Part shown: one piece after another, positions 35,150 to 47,905 of the stretch
Layout: every line of letters starts with the position of its first letter
How positions within the stretch are numbered: position 1 is the stretch's first letter
Source of the DNA: Plantago elongata
Taxonomy: Eukaryota; Streptophyta; Magnoliopsida; Lamiales; Plantaginaceae
DNA length: 64,000 nucleotides
NCBI GenBank assembly: GCA_036897095.1
Contig: JAYMSP010000235.1
Span: forward strand, 1 to 64,000
Reading direction: 5' to 3'
Program-made: the position numbers and the translations under genes
Notes under the pieces: generated by a model
The model's database searches: none
Seen by the model: only the letters and a program-made list of their open reading frames with translations
Told to the model about the DNA's origin: nothing

Positions 35150-37534
35150 TGCTAGTATAGACTTCTTGTCACTCGGTTACACTTGCATTTGCATAGTCAT
35201 CACTCTACAAATCAGCACTCTCTTTTTCTTTGATTTTTTTCCAACAAATTATCACGATCTAAACTTCCTTCTCTTTTTAATTTTCTTAAAAGAAATAAAT
35301 AAATCATGATACAATTACCAGTGATTATCAACTAAGGTTAGATAAATGATAATATATAAAAAAAAGAATAAGTATAGATAATAAAGTAAAAAAGAAGAGT
35401 GGATCGTGATGTTATATTTTTTTCAGGACGATTGAGTATACAAGTATTAAATGGCAGGACATTGGAAGCACTAAATAGAACAAGTATAACAACTCACTTC
35501 TAAGGCTTAATTAGAAGGATTCTTAATGTTACTCATACAATCGTCCATTCAAAATAGTCGGCACCTCTTAATCTTTTTCATCCATCTAGTTTGAATGTAA
35601 CCACAATTTTTTGATACTATACTAAACATTTTATCATAGACAATTTTAATAAATTAAAAATTTCGTATTTAAAGTTAAAATTTGTTAATCGGAAAAAGTT
35701 TATATATAACAACTATATTGCAATGTATTCTTTTGATAAATTAATCCAGTTAAGTGCATTTGATATTGTTTATGTGAACATTTACTTATAAATCTACTCA
35801 ATATTGAAATGTCTAATACAAATTTGACTTTCTTCCCATGTTAAGATATATTCTCTACATTTACACTTGTAGCTTATGAGACATTCAGAGTTGTTTCTTG
35901 TTATAGATATGTATTGTCATGGGAGAAAAAATATCGAATGTATGTATCGCTGTTCAACTTTCAACTGTAATCTCATCAAAAATATATAATATCATGGGTT
36001 GTTTTTACCATTTTGTAATTTAGTCATTCAAGTCATGTATGTAGACCATGATGTTATTAGTCGTCTTGTTTTCGAAACTGCCATTTTAACTGTGGATATT
36101 CCCAAACCCGTCACATGTTTCCCTTTCAACAGGGCCGGCCCATAAAATATGAGGCCATGTGCAAAACTTCATTTGAATCCCCGTAAATGTAAATTATAAT
36201 TAGCCTTTCTTTTTCTTCCTACTATAAGTACTATGCAAGCATTTTAAAATAAAATGATGAGTTAAATACCTTTAAAGAACCCTTCGCATAAAATTATCAT
36301 GTTTCAATAAAGTTTCAAATATAGTGCATTCAAGTGAAAAATATTATTTAGTAAAAGAAAATATGAATATAACGCACGACTTAGATTTGCTTAGCTTAAA
36401 ATGTCTATATATGTACTAAATGTAAAATATTAGTCATCAATTTTTTTATTAGATATACTACAAACCTTCTATTGACAAATTGAGTGTTACTTTAAATTTT
36501 ATATCAAATATTTAAGGATATTAAAATGATATATTTACATTTTATACTAAACATTTAAGTATAATATTAAAATTCTTGAAGATGACAACAATATAAATAT
36601 CAGTTTACACGTAGAACTAAAATAGAAAATTAAGAAAATAAAATTATTTAAATAATTAAAAAAGAAAATGTTAAAAAGAAATAATGTAAAAGAAGAGTAT
36701 GCACAATTAGGTAAAAAAGGAATCATGTGAATGTGAAGAATTAAACCTAAGACCTCTTAATGTTAAAGGAAAATTCAATGCACTTATAGCTGATGGGAGA
36801 CTTGCAACTACAGTACTATCTTTTACGACAAAATCTATAGGGAGACATACTAACATATTTAAAAATATAAAAAATTATTCGGAGCCCCAAAAATATACCC
36901 TGCACAGGGCTAGATCCCTCCGTCAATGTGCTAGTATGTACAAAAGTACACTAGAAAAAAGATTACATAGTAGGGTAATTTAGTTTTGTTAAATTTTTAG
37001 AAAACTTAAATGTAAATATTGGTTCGATAGGTTGAAATTTGAATATGATACATTCACACTAAATTAATTGACGAACTGATTGGTGTAAAATTTAATTGAG
37101 TTTTCAATTGAAATTAATTTTTTTTATACAAAATATTCGATTTAATTGGGGAGATGGCCGATCCAGCTGTATAATAAATATGAGAGTTTGAGCTTAGAAA
37201 TTTGATTTTAATCTGGAGACGAAATCCGTTCCCCGGTCCCACCCCGACATGGAATTGACAAACAGTGAGTGTTGACTTGATAGGAATATCTTCCACAAAT
37301 CTCGTTTCTGCATTTCTATTTTCTCAATCGAAAAGAGTTGGTGGAGCAGAACATGATGACGATGGAGATGGAGCAAATGAGCAAAATTCCTTAACTCACA
37401 CTCAATTGCTTCCGATTACAACCCCACACCAATCTCCAACACACCACCTCATGATTATTAAATTCAAATCCACCTCCAAAATCCCCAATCCAAACTAGGT
37501 TTCCATTTCCATTCCTGATCCAAATTTCCAAACC
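35150..37534. other. Spacer with a degenerate transposon, then the PAP leader
   Basis: AT-rich spacer to about 36130, then a decayed GGGCCGGCCC-type element (36132-36925), then about 600 bp ending in the C-rich 5' leader of the phosphatase gene. No other gene is seen. Confidence 0.55.
36132..36925. mobile_element. Degenerate non-autonomous DNA-transposon relic
   Basis: Starts AGGGCCGGCCCATAAAA and ends with GGAGCCCC ... GCACAGGGCTAGATCCCTC, GC-rich termini around a very AT-rich core. Near its right side (36740-36775) it has a tRNA-like B-box on the minus strand. Borders and superfamily (hAT suspected) are uncertain, and no target duplication was found. Confidence 0.4.
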
Positions 37535-40213
37535 ATGATGAAAATCCCAATCATAATCCCATTTCTCTTAATTTCCCTAATCCAATCTTCGTCTTCCTCC
37601 CAAGTATCCATCTCTCTCAGCTCCACAACGATCAAGCAATCCGGCGACCCGATAACCGTCAAATGGTCCGGCATCGACACCCCATCCAAGCTCGATTGGC
37701 TCGGCATCTACTCCCCTGCCAATTCTTCCCACTCGAACTTCATCGGATACTACTTCCTTTCGTCCCAACCCGGATGGGAATCCGGGTCGGGTTCGATCAC
37801 GGTTCCTTTGATCAGCCTCAGGTCCGATTACCAGTTCCGGGTATTTCACTGGGTTGAGGCGGATGTGAACCCTAAGAAGAAGGATCACGATAACAACCCC
37901 TTGCCTGGGACTAAGAAGCTGTTGGCTCAATCGGAGCTGGTTCGGTTTGAATCGGGCCGGGGGCCTGAGCAGGTTCACTTGGCGTTGACGGGTCGGGCTG
38001 GGGAGATGCGGGTGATGTTTGTGACGGGTGATGGGAAGGAGAGTTTTGTGAGGTATGGGTTCAGTCGGGGTCAGTTGGGTCGGGTCGTGACTACCCGGGT
38101 TGAGAGGTATGAGAGGGAGGATATGTGCGATGCTCCGGCGAATCAGAGTGTGGGGTGGAGGGATCCGGGGTTTATTCATGATGGGGTTATGGTTGGTTTG
38201 GGTAGGAGTAAGAGGTATTATTATCAGGTAATATAGTTTTTGCAGTTTTGCTTAAGTTTTTCTTTTGTTCATGTTGTTGTGTAGTTCTTAGAATTACGGG
38301 GACGGAGCTACTTTAGTTGCGATATGTGAATGAATTATTGGTAAACAGATGCTATTCATCAGTTTTCATTAGCAAGATTCTCTGTTTTTTTAATGCTATT
38401 GAATAGAGTTGGCATGGTTGAAGGTGGATTGCGTTATGATCGATAACATTAGTGACATAGCAGCAGCATCTCCTTTCCAGTCAACTATAATGGTTACATA
38501 GGAGTCCTCCGATCGAGCTTCATTAGCTGATTACTTGTGTGTTACTCATGTGCTTACTTACCATTAGCAAAATCCTTTCAATTAACTAGGCAGAAATGTT
38601 CCGTTTAAAAAAAAAAACTAGGCAGAAATGTTAGACATCCTTTTAGTTTGGTTCGAGCGAGCTATAGGCATAGGGTAAGGGCATGAGAGATGCAATGAGT
38701 TCTTACTGTTTGCAGTAAATACACGAAGTAGTACTAGTCGAAAGCTCTGGTTATTGTTCTACTTAATATATGCATGCATGGTTGTTTGTGGTTGTATCTA
38801 CTATCCATCATATTGTCAGCCAGCCATATGATGGGTTATGATTGTTAATTGAGTTAATATCAATTCTATTTGTCCCGGAAACAACTACGCTGCATGCTCT
38901 TTCTTTTGTCCACTTACATTTGAGCTGAACTTTCTCTTACTTAAATGCCATCACAGGTTGGTAGTGATTCCGGGGGTTGGAGTACAATTTACAGCTTTAT
39001 GTCACAGGGTGAGGATTCCAGTGAAACAGTGGCGTTCTTATTTGGAGACATGGGGACTGCGACACCATACAATACTTTTATACGCACCCAGGACGAAAGC
39101 ATTTCGACACTCAAGTGGATAAGCCGAGATATTGATGCTATTGGTGACAAGCCTGCCATGATCTCACATATTGGAGATATAAGCTATGCTAGAGGTTATG
39201 CTTGGATATGGGACAACTTCTTTCACCAGATAGAACCACTTGCATCCAAGGTTCCATATCATGTGTGTATCGGAAATCATGAATATGACTGGCCGTTACA
39301 GCTTTGGAAGCCCGATTGGTCTTACTCTGTCTACGGAAAAGATGGGGGTGGAGAGTGTGGGGTGCCGTATAGCCTTAGATTCCACATGCCAGGGAATTCT
39401 TCAGAACCTACTGGAATGAGAGCCCCTGCCACTCGGAATCTTTACTACTCATTTGATTTGGGGGTAGTACATTTTGTTTATTTTTCAACAGAAACCAATT
39501 TCCTTTCAGGCAGCAAACAGTATGAATTTCTGAAAAACGACTTGGAATCAGTGGATAGAAACAGAACCCCATATGTAGTTGTCCAAGGGCACAGACCAAT
39601 GTACACAACCAGCTATGAAACAACAGATACTCCTTTTCAAGAGAGATTGCAAGCGCACTTGGAGCCTCTTTTCGTGAAGAACAAAGTAACAATTGCATTG
39701 TGGGGCCATGTGCACAGGTATGAGCGCTTCTGTCCTCTAAATAATTTCACATGTGGAAGTGAGGCCCTACCCGTGCATTTGGTTATCGGGATGGCCGGAC
39801 AAGATTGGCAGGCCATCTGGCAACCTAGGCCTGACCACCTTGATGTTCCTGTCTTCCCACAACCTGTCCGGTCGCTGTATCGTGGTGGTGAGTTTGGATA
39901 TATCCGACTTGAAGCCAATAAGCAGAAGCTTACACTTTCGTATGTAGGAAACCATGATGGTGAAGTGCATGATGCAGTGGAGATCAGGGCTTCTGGTCAA
40001 GTCTTTAATGGTCATGTTACTGAAGACAGTGCTGTACCACGGGGGCAGTTGGAAAAATTGACATTCTCATGGTATGTCAAAGTCATTAGTTTACTGGTCC
40101 TTGGAGCGTTTCTTGGTTACGTTATAGGTTTCGTTTCACGATCCCGCAAAGATGCTGCTTCAGGGGCAAAATGGATTCCAGTGAAGAGTACTGAGGACAC
40201 GACAAATCCTTAG
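37535..40213 (+). CDS. Purple acid phosphatase, PAP2/PAP9 type
   Basis: Two exons: 37535-38227 and 38957-40213 (649 residues; intron 38228-38956, phase 0). Signal-like N-terminus ([17 protein letters not shown]), an N-terminal Ig/fibronectin-like domain, then a calcineurin-type metallophosphoesterase. All five purple-acid-phosphatase metal blocks are present: [31 protein letters not shown] and [10 protein letters not shown]-terminal hydrophobic anchor ([18 protein letters not shown]) followed by basic SRSRKD is the feature that separates PAP2 and PAP9 from secreted PAPs. Arabidopsis PAP2 is tail-anchored on chloroplasts and mitochondria and boosts energy output; extension to this gene is inference. 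The gene looks complete. Exon 1 is GC-rich compared with exon 2. Confidence 0.93.
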
Positions 40214-40744
40214 AATTTGACGGAACCCTTCACTTTTGTAAATTAATGCAGTGTGGATACATCATACAACAGTGGTATAGTTTGTAGTAAACACATTTAC
40301 ATTACATTTGTACTACGTGACTCGAGTTGCTATTGAACATGTGTTCTAGGTTAGGTTTATCTCGTTTGTTACTTGGTTAATGTATGAGGTGTATTTTTTC
40401 ACAAGTGTACAAGTGGTATGGAGCGGTGGTGAATCTACCTTGAATCTTCGATCAGTTTATACTCTACATATTAATTAAACATCTTATCATACAACTATAC
40501 AATTAAATTCGAAAATCTTAATTGAATCTTTTGCACAAAATGACTTTTATTAATAAATCTTAAATTCTGTTTAACAAGGTTTCACTTCAAGTTTCTGACA
40601 ACATAAATAAACAGAGGAACAATCAATCCTGAAAATTGATGATCAACTACAAGCAAAGCAACAAGAAGAATATAAACTTGAAGAGCAAGTCATACGAACG
40701 ATCAATTTAAGTCTATTTGAGTCCCTGTAGGCCTAACCATAACT

Positions 40745-41404
40745 CTAATCATGTGGCATCTTGTAACGACACAATGGACAGTAATGACTAATCTTCAACC
40801 ACATTCCGATGCAGTCGCCATGGAACGTGTGAGAACACGGCATCTTAGCAGCTTCAGTGCCTATCAACATCTTTTCCATACAAATGGAGCAACAACGCAT
40901 ACAATCCAACATCTCATGTTCTAAGTTCTTGACCGAATCGACTGTAGCAGGCATCATCCTGGGAACATTATCATAAAATACACGATCGTGCTTGTGATGG
41001 ATATTCACTGTAACAATGAAATTATTGTCGCCAGAGGACTTGATATGTCTCAGTGTCTCTCCAATGGCTTCCCTGATCACGTCCACGCAATTATCCTCCG
41101 GCAAGAAGGACCAATCACACAGTTCGACTTGAAGTGCTTCATACATAGCACGAATGTCAGGAGTATGTTTACGGAGGCTATGATGGAAAGTCATGTTCGT
41201 GACTTGCTGAGGATGAACTTGAAGAACATGAGTCGAATACTCGTCGGTAACCAAATCACGGGAGACTGTGTTGCAGCATAACTTGAAAGTGATGTGATTC
41301 GAAATAACTGGTATAAGCGATCGGGTGGAGAAAGTACGGTGAGCTTTGGTTTCGAAGGAATGGACATCTGTGTTAGTTATATAGCAGGAGTGGAATTCTT
41401 CCAT
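40745..41404 (-). CDS. RING-H2 E3 ubiquitin ligase (local family copy 1)
   Basis: Single exon, 219 residues; ATG at 41404 (MEEFHSC). The N-terminal two thirds match no named domain but share layout with the copies at 53612 and 58027: a beta-rich region, an EDNCVDVIREAIGETLRHI helix and a NIHHKHD strand. A MMPATVDSVKNLEHE segment leads into the RING: CSIC, 14 residues, CSHTFHGDC, 10 residues, CPLC, a complete C3H2C3 (RING-H2) ligand set. Expected role: transfer of ubiquitin from an E2 to an unknown substrate. It stands head to head with the next RING gene, 455 bp apart. Confidence 0.85.
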   Translation of the reverse strand: MEEFHSCYITNTDVHSFETKAHRTFSTRSLIPVISNHITFKLCCNTVSRDLVTDEYSTHVLQVHPQQVTNMTFHHSLRKHTPDIRAMYEALQVELCDWSFLPEDNCVDVIREAIGETLRHIKSSGDNNFIVTVNIHHKHDRVFYDNVPRMMPATVDSVKNLEHEMLDCMRCCSICMEKMLIGTEAAKMPCSHTFHGDCIGMWLKISHYCPLCRYKMPHD

Positions 41405-41799
41405 TGTGTAGGACAATGCGGCAAAAAGGTATATATTGAAAGTATAATTAAACCCCAGAAAGATGAGTTAATCAGTTAATAAAACTCTGTCAAGTTCGAG
41501 CGATTCCGATTTCCGACAAATTTACACACTTTCCAGTACCGGCCGATGTGAATGCAACTTTCTTTTTCTTTCGATATCTCTGTGTAATTTTCTTTTGCTG
41601 GAGATATATGATTGCATAAATATATAGACCAGGAGTTTTACCTATTCATAATAGGCTTCTGTTTTTGGAAAATCTAAACTTACCTTAATTAAGTATCACA
41701 AATAGAGAAAATAATATTACATTAGGTAACTTGACCTAATCCTATAAGGAAAATAAGTCCTTAACTGTTTCCAAAAGGACCAATTCTTCATGTAATATA

Positions 41800-41810
41800 A
41801 GTATATATAG
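41800..41810 (+). promoter_or_regulatory. TATA box of RING-H2 copy 2
   Basis: GTATATATAG about 55 bp upstream of the ATG at 41860. Confidence 0.55.
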
Positions 41811-41859
41811 AGTTCAACCTTAGAACTTCAATCAACTGCACAAATCACGAAATTTTTAG

Positions 41860-42270
41860 ATGGCGGAGGCAAATACTCCAGAGAACGTGATCAGGTCGAT
41901 AATTATTAGCTTGAGCGAGGCAACCAACGAAATCAATCGGCTAAGACAAAGACTCCACGATATTCAAGAATCTCTTGAACTCATGTTCGATCAAACCGGG
42001 GAGTTGAGACTTACGGGTGATGTAGAAGTTCGACGTATGGTTCCTGCAACCGATGAATTGATCGAATCATTGAGCCGCATGACGTTAACAAGTAGTGATT
42101 TGGATGAAATTGTTGATAAGACGTGTTCGATTTGTCATGAAGAGTTCAATGTTGAGTGTGTAACTGCGAACATGCCCTGCTCTCATATGTTCCATAGTCG
42201 ATGCATTGAGACATGGTTGAGGACTAGCCGTTGTTGTCCATTGTGTCGTTACCAGTTGCGTTCGAGTTAG
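41860..42270 (+). CDS. Short RING-H2 protein (local family copy 2)
   Basis: Single exon, 136 residues. The N-terminus is a predicted coiled coil (IIISLSEATNEINRLRQRLHD), unlike the other copies. It then has RRMVPATDELIESLSRM, equivalent to the pre-RING motif of its relatives, and a full RING-H2: CSIC, CSHMFHSRC, CPLC. It is therefore a shortened member in which the N-terminal domain has been lost or replaced. Divergent from copy 1. ATG context (AGATGGCGG) and a TATA box upstream support expression. Confidence 0.85.
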   Translation: MAEANTPENVIRSIIISLSEATNEINRLRQRLHDIQESLELMFDQTGELRLTGDVEVRRMVPATDELIESLSRMTLTSSDLDEIVDKTCSICHEEFNVECVTANMPCSHMFHSRCIETWLRTSRCCPLCRYQLRSS

Positions 42271-43112
42271 ATAATTGTCTAAAGTTTCTGTTTTTATTTC
42301 TCTTTTAAAACTCGAGTTTAATACAATGGAGTTTATATGTTTCACTATTTTATTTATTAATAATTGACCATCTTCCCACTCAAATTGAACATTTTATACA
42401 TAAAAAATTTAATTTTAATTTAAAAAGATCACTAAAATTCTATACTAATCAGTCCTTTAATTCTGCAATTTTGTCTTCAGTTAATTATATGATCAGTGAT
42501 ATATATTAATTTGGCTGAAATATGATGTCTTAGTTCGTCCAAGCTTAACGGCGTCAGATTAAGAGTAATAGGGTTAGGCTAATTGGACGGCGACTTCTTC
42601 AATCTAATTTAGTAATTATTGTCGTATTAAAATAAATTATAATTATAGTATAACTATAGGCCTAATCTATTATATATACTTTATTAGTCTAAAGACATAT
42701 ATTATATTATTAAGAAAATTATTAATATTTTTAATATTATAATTATTTTTATATTATAATAAAATATATTTCGTTTAACAATATATATATTTTGATTAAT
42801 AATATGATTGTTTTTTATTGGTAACGTAAATCGTTTATCCCTTATTCGTACTTTGGATTGTATCCATCTGGGTCCTGTAGAAGATATTTGAAGTGCAAAA
42901 AACCAAAAAATATCTGCACAACATGGCATATGCCTTGTGCAAGTGGTGGCAAGCAAGATGAAGACAAATCCAATTCTTGCTCGCGCTACACATTTCCTAT
43001 TTCATTACAGACCGTACAAACCACACAGGAACAGAGCAATCTCATTCTCAGAGTCAGTTCAGTTGATGACATTTGATAAGCCAAAAGCACAATTTACTCT
43101 GTCTTGAATGTA
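42271..43112. other. Spacer and phosphorylase promoter/leader
   Basis: AT-rich spacer, with very AT-rich sequence at 42600-42830, then the probable 5' leader of the phosphorylase gene. No other gene is seen. Confidence 0.6.
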
Positions 43113-46100
43113 ATGGAGACCAGTTCAGCACTGTCCATGTCTAAAACAATAAGTTCAATGTCCAGCATTGCTCTGTTAGGTTCTTTCAGCAGTAACAACC
43201 ACTGTAAATGGCGATTCGTGCCCTGGAGGAGGAGATGTTTGTTGGTGAGGAATGTGGCTAGTAAGAATCAGCAGAAGCAGCAGCTTCAGGGCAACGGTGC
43301 GCCTCAAAAAGATGGTTCGATTTCGTAAAACTTGATGTACTAATCATGCCTGTTTGTTGTTTGATAGTATTACTGATTGAATTCAAGATTTTGGATTGTT
43401 TCTATTCTTTGTTGATGAGTTGATATAATCATGTAGATATGTAATGTGGTACTTACTTCATTTGCTAAACATGATGTATAGTTTGCAATGTGGGAATGTA
43501 ACAGTACTATATGGGCACATTTACATGTCTCTTTCGCGTTAGCTCTTAGTAGTATGAGATTATGCATTGATCATCTGAACAGAGAAAAGTGGTAGATAAG
43601 GTTTTCTTGAAAGGATTCTGAATAATTTGAATCTTGGATTGATTCAGGAGTTGCATTAGATGCTGTGAAGCCAGATTCTGAATCTGTTGCATTGAGCATT
43701 AAGTACCATGCCGAATTCACTCCATCATTTTCTCCTGAGCTGTTTGAGCTTCCTAAAGCTTATTTTGCCACTGCCGAAAGCGTTCGTGATATGCTCATTA
43801 TTAACTGGAATACCACGTACAATTGCTATGAGAAGTTGAATTCAAAGCAAGCATATTACCTATCTATGGAGTTTCTTCAGGTTTGCCATAATCTCTATGT
43901 CAGGTTAATATCTGTGGCTGAAACGATTGCATTCCATTCAGTTTCGTAGTTGCTGGTATGCAGGGTAGAGCATTGTTGAATGCAATTGGTAATTTGGAGC
44001 TCACTGGATCTTATGCAGAGGCATTGAAAAAGCTCGGCCATAGTTTAGAAGAAGTTGCTGGACAGGTAATTGAGGATTATATTTGTTATATGTAAAATAA
44101 CAATTGGCGTATGACGTCAACTTATGGTTAAGTACGGTTGCAGGAACCGGATGCTGCTCTAGGAAATGGAGGTTTAGGCCGGCTAGCTTCTTGCTTCCTG
44201 GACTCCATGGCAACACTTAACTATCCAGCGTGGGGTTATGGGCTCAGATACAGATATGGTTTATTCAAGCAGCTCATCACAAAAGATGGTCAAGAGGAAG
44301 TTGCAGAAGATTGGCTTGAGGTATAGTCTGTTTATATTATGAACATATGTAAGTTCATCTTAGATATCACAATGTTCATGGAGTTTCTTGTTGTTACCAG
44401 ATGGGGAATCCCTGGGAGATAGCTAGAAATGATATCTTCTATCCGGTTAAATTTTATGGGGAAGTAATTGAAGGTCCAGATGGTAGAAAAGAATGGACTG
44501 GAGGCGAAAACATAATTGCTGTTGCGTATGATGTTCCCGTACCGGGTTACAAGACTAAAACTACTAATAACCTGCGACTGTGGTCAACAAAAGTTTCTGC
44601 GCAGGTTTTCGATTTACATGCTTTTAATTTAGGAGATCATGCTAAAGCATATGAGGCTATGAAAAGGGCTGAAAAGGTCTGTATAAATCTATGTTCAGTA
44701 TTTTGAGGAAAATTCACCAATACATTTTGTCCTTTTTGTTAGGCTCGCTCGCTTAATGTCTGTTCCTTGATTTGGATCAGATTTGTTACGTCTTATACCC
44801 AGGGGATGACTCATACGAGGGCAAGACACTTCGACTGAAGCAACAATATACGTTGTGCTCCGCTTCCCTCCAGGATATTATAGCAAGATTTGAGAGGAGA
44901 TCAGGGGAGTCGGTGAACTGGGAGAAGTTTCCTGAAAAGGTCGCTGTCCAAATGAACGATACGCACCCCACATTGTGCATACCTGAGCTAATAAGAGTAT
45001 TAGTAGATGTTAAGGGTCTGACCTGGGATGAAGCCTGGGGGATCACCCAAAGGTACTTGGCATTATTGCTCCTTTATCAGTTGTAGCAGGTGCATTATGT
45101 GACCAGTTAATTTAGTATGAAGTTCTCTTTACTGAGAATGCTGCTATATTATTCCCCATTCTGAATGGATATCTTTGAGATAAAATATCTGGTGTTACAG
45201 AACCGTAGCATACACCAACCACACTGTCCTACCTGAAGCGTTGGAGAAATGGAGCTTGACTCTTCTAAAAGAACTCCTTCCTCGACATATTGAAATCATA
45301 AAAATGATTGACGAAGAGGTACAAATTCACCTATGTTCGTAAATTTAAGAAGCCAATGTAATTGTTTGATAATGGCTTCGTTTTTTTCCTCCTGTCTTAG
45401 TAAATAAAATTCGTTATTTAAAAAAAAAAGCTGCATGAAAATTCGAAGTATCCTTACTCCTAAGTGGTTTCTGTGCAGCTTATCAATACTATAATTGCAG
45501 AATATGGTTCTGAGGACATGGAGTTACTGCAGGAAAAGCTCAAGCAAATGAGAATTTTGGATAACATTGAACTGCCTTCTGCCGTCCTAGATTTGGTAAT
45601 CGAGAAGCAAATTCTAGTTGAAAGTTCTGCCAAGGAAGCTACAGATTCTGAATCTGTTGAAGTTGTGAAACCGGTTGAAGCAGTAGTGGAAAAACTCACT
45701 ACTGATAAAGATGAGAAAACTGAAGAACTAAATATAGAGGGTATCAAAACAAAAGTAAAGTCCAGATTTGCACCTGATCCGAAACAGCCTCAGTTGGTCC
45801 GTATGGCTAATTTATGTGTTGTGGGAGGACATGCGGTGAATGGTGTTGCCGAGATTCACAGTAACATTGTTAAGGAAGAAGTTTTTAATGACTTCTATAA
45901 GGTAATTTACTCGAATGTCTCATATATGTTAAAAATCACAAACTAACTTGCAGTTGCATGTCTGGCTTTTGTGATAGTTATGGCCAGAGAAGTTTCAGAA
46001 TAAAACCAATGGGGTCACCCCCAGAAGATGGATCGGATTTTGTAATCCAGAGCTTAGTAAGATCATAACCAAGTGGACGGGGTCAGATGAATGGCTTCTG

Positions 46101-47905
46101 AAAACCGAAAAATTGGTGGAATTGAGAAAGGTGTATATTCTGCATTTGAGTTACTTGTAGTATATTGACTAGAATTTTTGCGTTGATATTCTTGACCAGG
46201 ATCACTGCATGAATATGTTTATTTAACTTTTGAATTTTTTGCAGTTTGCTGATAATGAAGAACTTCAATCTGAATGGCGAGAAGCAAAAAGGAACAAGAA
46301 GGAAAAGATCGTGTCTTTTCTTAAGGAGAAAACAGGATATGTTGTCAGCCCAGATGCAATGTTTGATGTGCAGGTCGATCTATTTTTTACTTGGTCTATC
46401 TGCATACACGATTATGTGTTTTCTCTCTATGTGCTCGTACTTTCTTAGTTTTTAATTGGCATGTGACAATGACATGAACAGATAAAGCGCATCCATGAAT
46501 ACAAAAGACAGTTGATGAATATCTTTGGAATTGTTTATCGCTATAAAAAGATGAAAGAAATGAGTGCTGAAGACAGGAAAGCAAAGTATGTTCCTCGAGT
46601 TTGCATATTTGGAGGAAAAGCTTTTGCTACATATGTTCAGGCCAAGAGAATCGTGAAATTTATAACTGATGTTGGGGCTACAATAAACCATGATCCTGAT
46701 ATTGGTGACCTTCTGAAGGTATGGTTTCAGTCTCTGAAACATACTCAAGTACCTTAAGGTGATCGAACTTATATTTTTTTCCTTGTTCAGGTAATTTTTG
46801 TACCTGACTACAATGTCAGTGTTGCGGAAGTGCTAATCCCTGGCAGTGAACTGTCTCAACATATCAGGTATCTTATTTAAAACCGCAGCTTATACTTTTT
46901 GAAAGGCTACCTAAAAATTACCTTGCAGAAGGATCTTTTTCCAGTGACTAGAGTCTAGAGTAATAGAGTTACATATTTGCTACCTTACAATTAAGCTCTA
47001 AATGTTTTTACATTACAAGCTATGCCATGTGGCTTAAAAGTACTAATACACTACTTTGTTCTCTCTTCAAAAAGCACTGCTGGGATGGAGGCTAGTGGAA
47101 CAAGCAACATGAAATTTGCAATGAACGGCTGCCTCCTCATTGGAACCTTAGATGGTGCCAATGTCGAAATCAGAGAGGAAGTTGGTGAAGACAATTTCTT
47201 CCTTTTTGGAGCTCGTGCTGATGAAATTGCTGGCCTCCGTAAAGAAAGAGCTGAAGGAAAGGTAGATATAGTATACATACCTTCGAGTTGTTTTACTTCT
47301 GTTGTGAGTGGAAGAGTGCTGGCCTTCAATGGGGATATAAGTTCGTTGCGTGTTGCATCTCTTCTTAGAGAAATTGAAGCAGGATCAACTATATATCACA
47401 TATCCAAAGCTTCATGAAAAATTTCACTTAGAAGTTAGAACTTGCTAATACTAGTATCTGTTTGTAGTTTGTACCAGATCCAAGATTTGCGGAAGTCAAG
47501 GAATTTGTAAGAACTGGTGTGTTTGGAACATACAATTATGATGAGCTAATGAACTCTCTGGAAGGAAACGAAGGCTATGGTCGAGCTGATTATTTCCTAG
47601 TTGGCAAAGATTTCCCCAGTTATATCGAGTGCCAAGAGAAAGTCGATGAGGCGTACAGAGATCAGAAGGTGAGTAACTTTCCCCTGGAAAGGAATGTGTT
47701 AGCAAAATATCACATTGTCTTTCGTCAGTGTACTCCAGTCGTATATGCTAAATTTTGCAATCATTCATACGGATTATTTTTGTTGCAGAACTGGACAAAA
47801 ATGTCAATCCTAAACACAGCTGGTTCTTCCAAGTTTAGCAGTGACAGAACTATCCATCAGTATGCCAGAGAAATATGGATGATCGAACCTCTTGTGTTAC
47901 CGTGA
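43113..47905 (+). CDS. PHO1: Plastidic alpha-1,4-glucan phosphorylase, L isozyme (PHO1)
   Basis: Fifteen exons: 43113-~43314, 43648-43880, 43964-44065, 44144-44320, 44401-44676, 44781-45052, 45201-45318, 45479-45901, 45978-46130, 46245-46373, 46482-46718, 46791-46867, 47075-47261, 47468-47668, 47789-47905. About 967 residues. It reversibly releases glucose 1-phosphate from alpha-glucan ends in the plastid stroma. A transit peptide ([15 protein letters not shown], later Arg-rich) precedes the GT35 fold: [63 protein letters not shown] and [14 protein letters not shown], whose Lys (about 813) holds pyridoxal phosphate. Exon 8 has the acidic L78-type insertion (about residues 515-590) found only in plastid isozymes. 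The exon 1 donor is uncertain: the strongest GT (43327) breaks frame, while G/GT at 43315 or 43297 keeps it. Confidence 0.95.

Noticed and set aside
37577-38179. A 200-codon open frame on the minus strand opposite PAP exon 1
   Set aside because: It is antisense to the GC-rich phosphatase exon, is dominated by Arg, Pro and His from reverse-read codons, and shows no domain. It is a shadow of the real gene.
41405-41416. Four extra codons at the start of RING copy 1
   Set aside because: They depend on a TTG start; the first real ATG is 41404.
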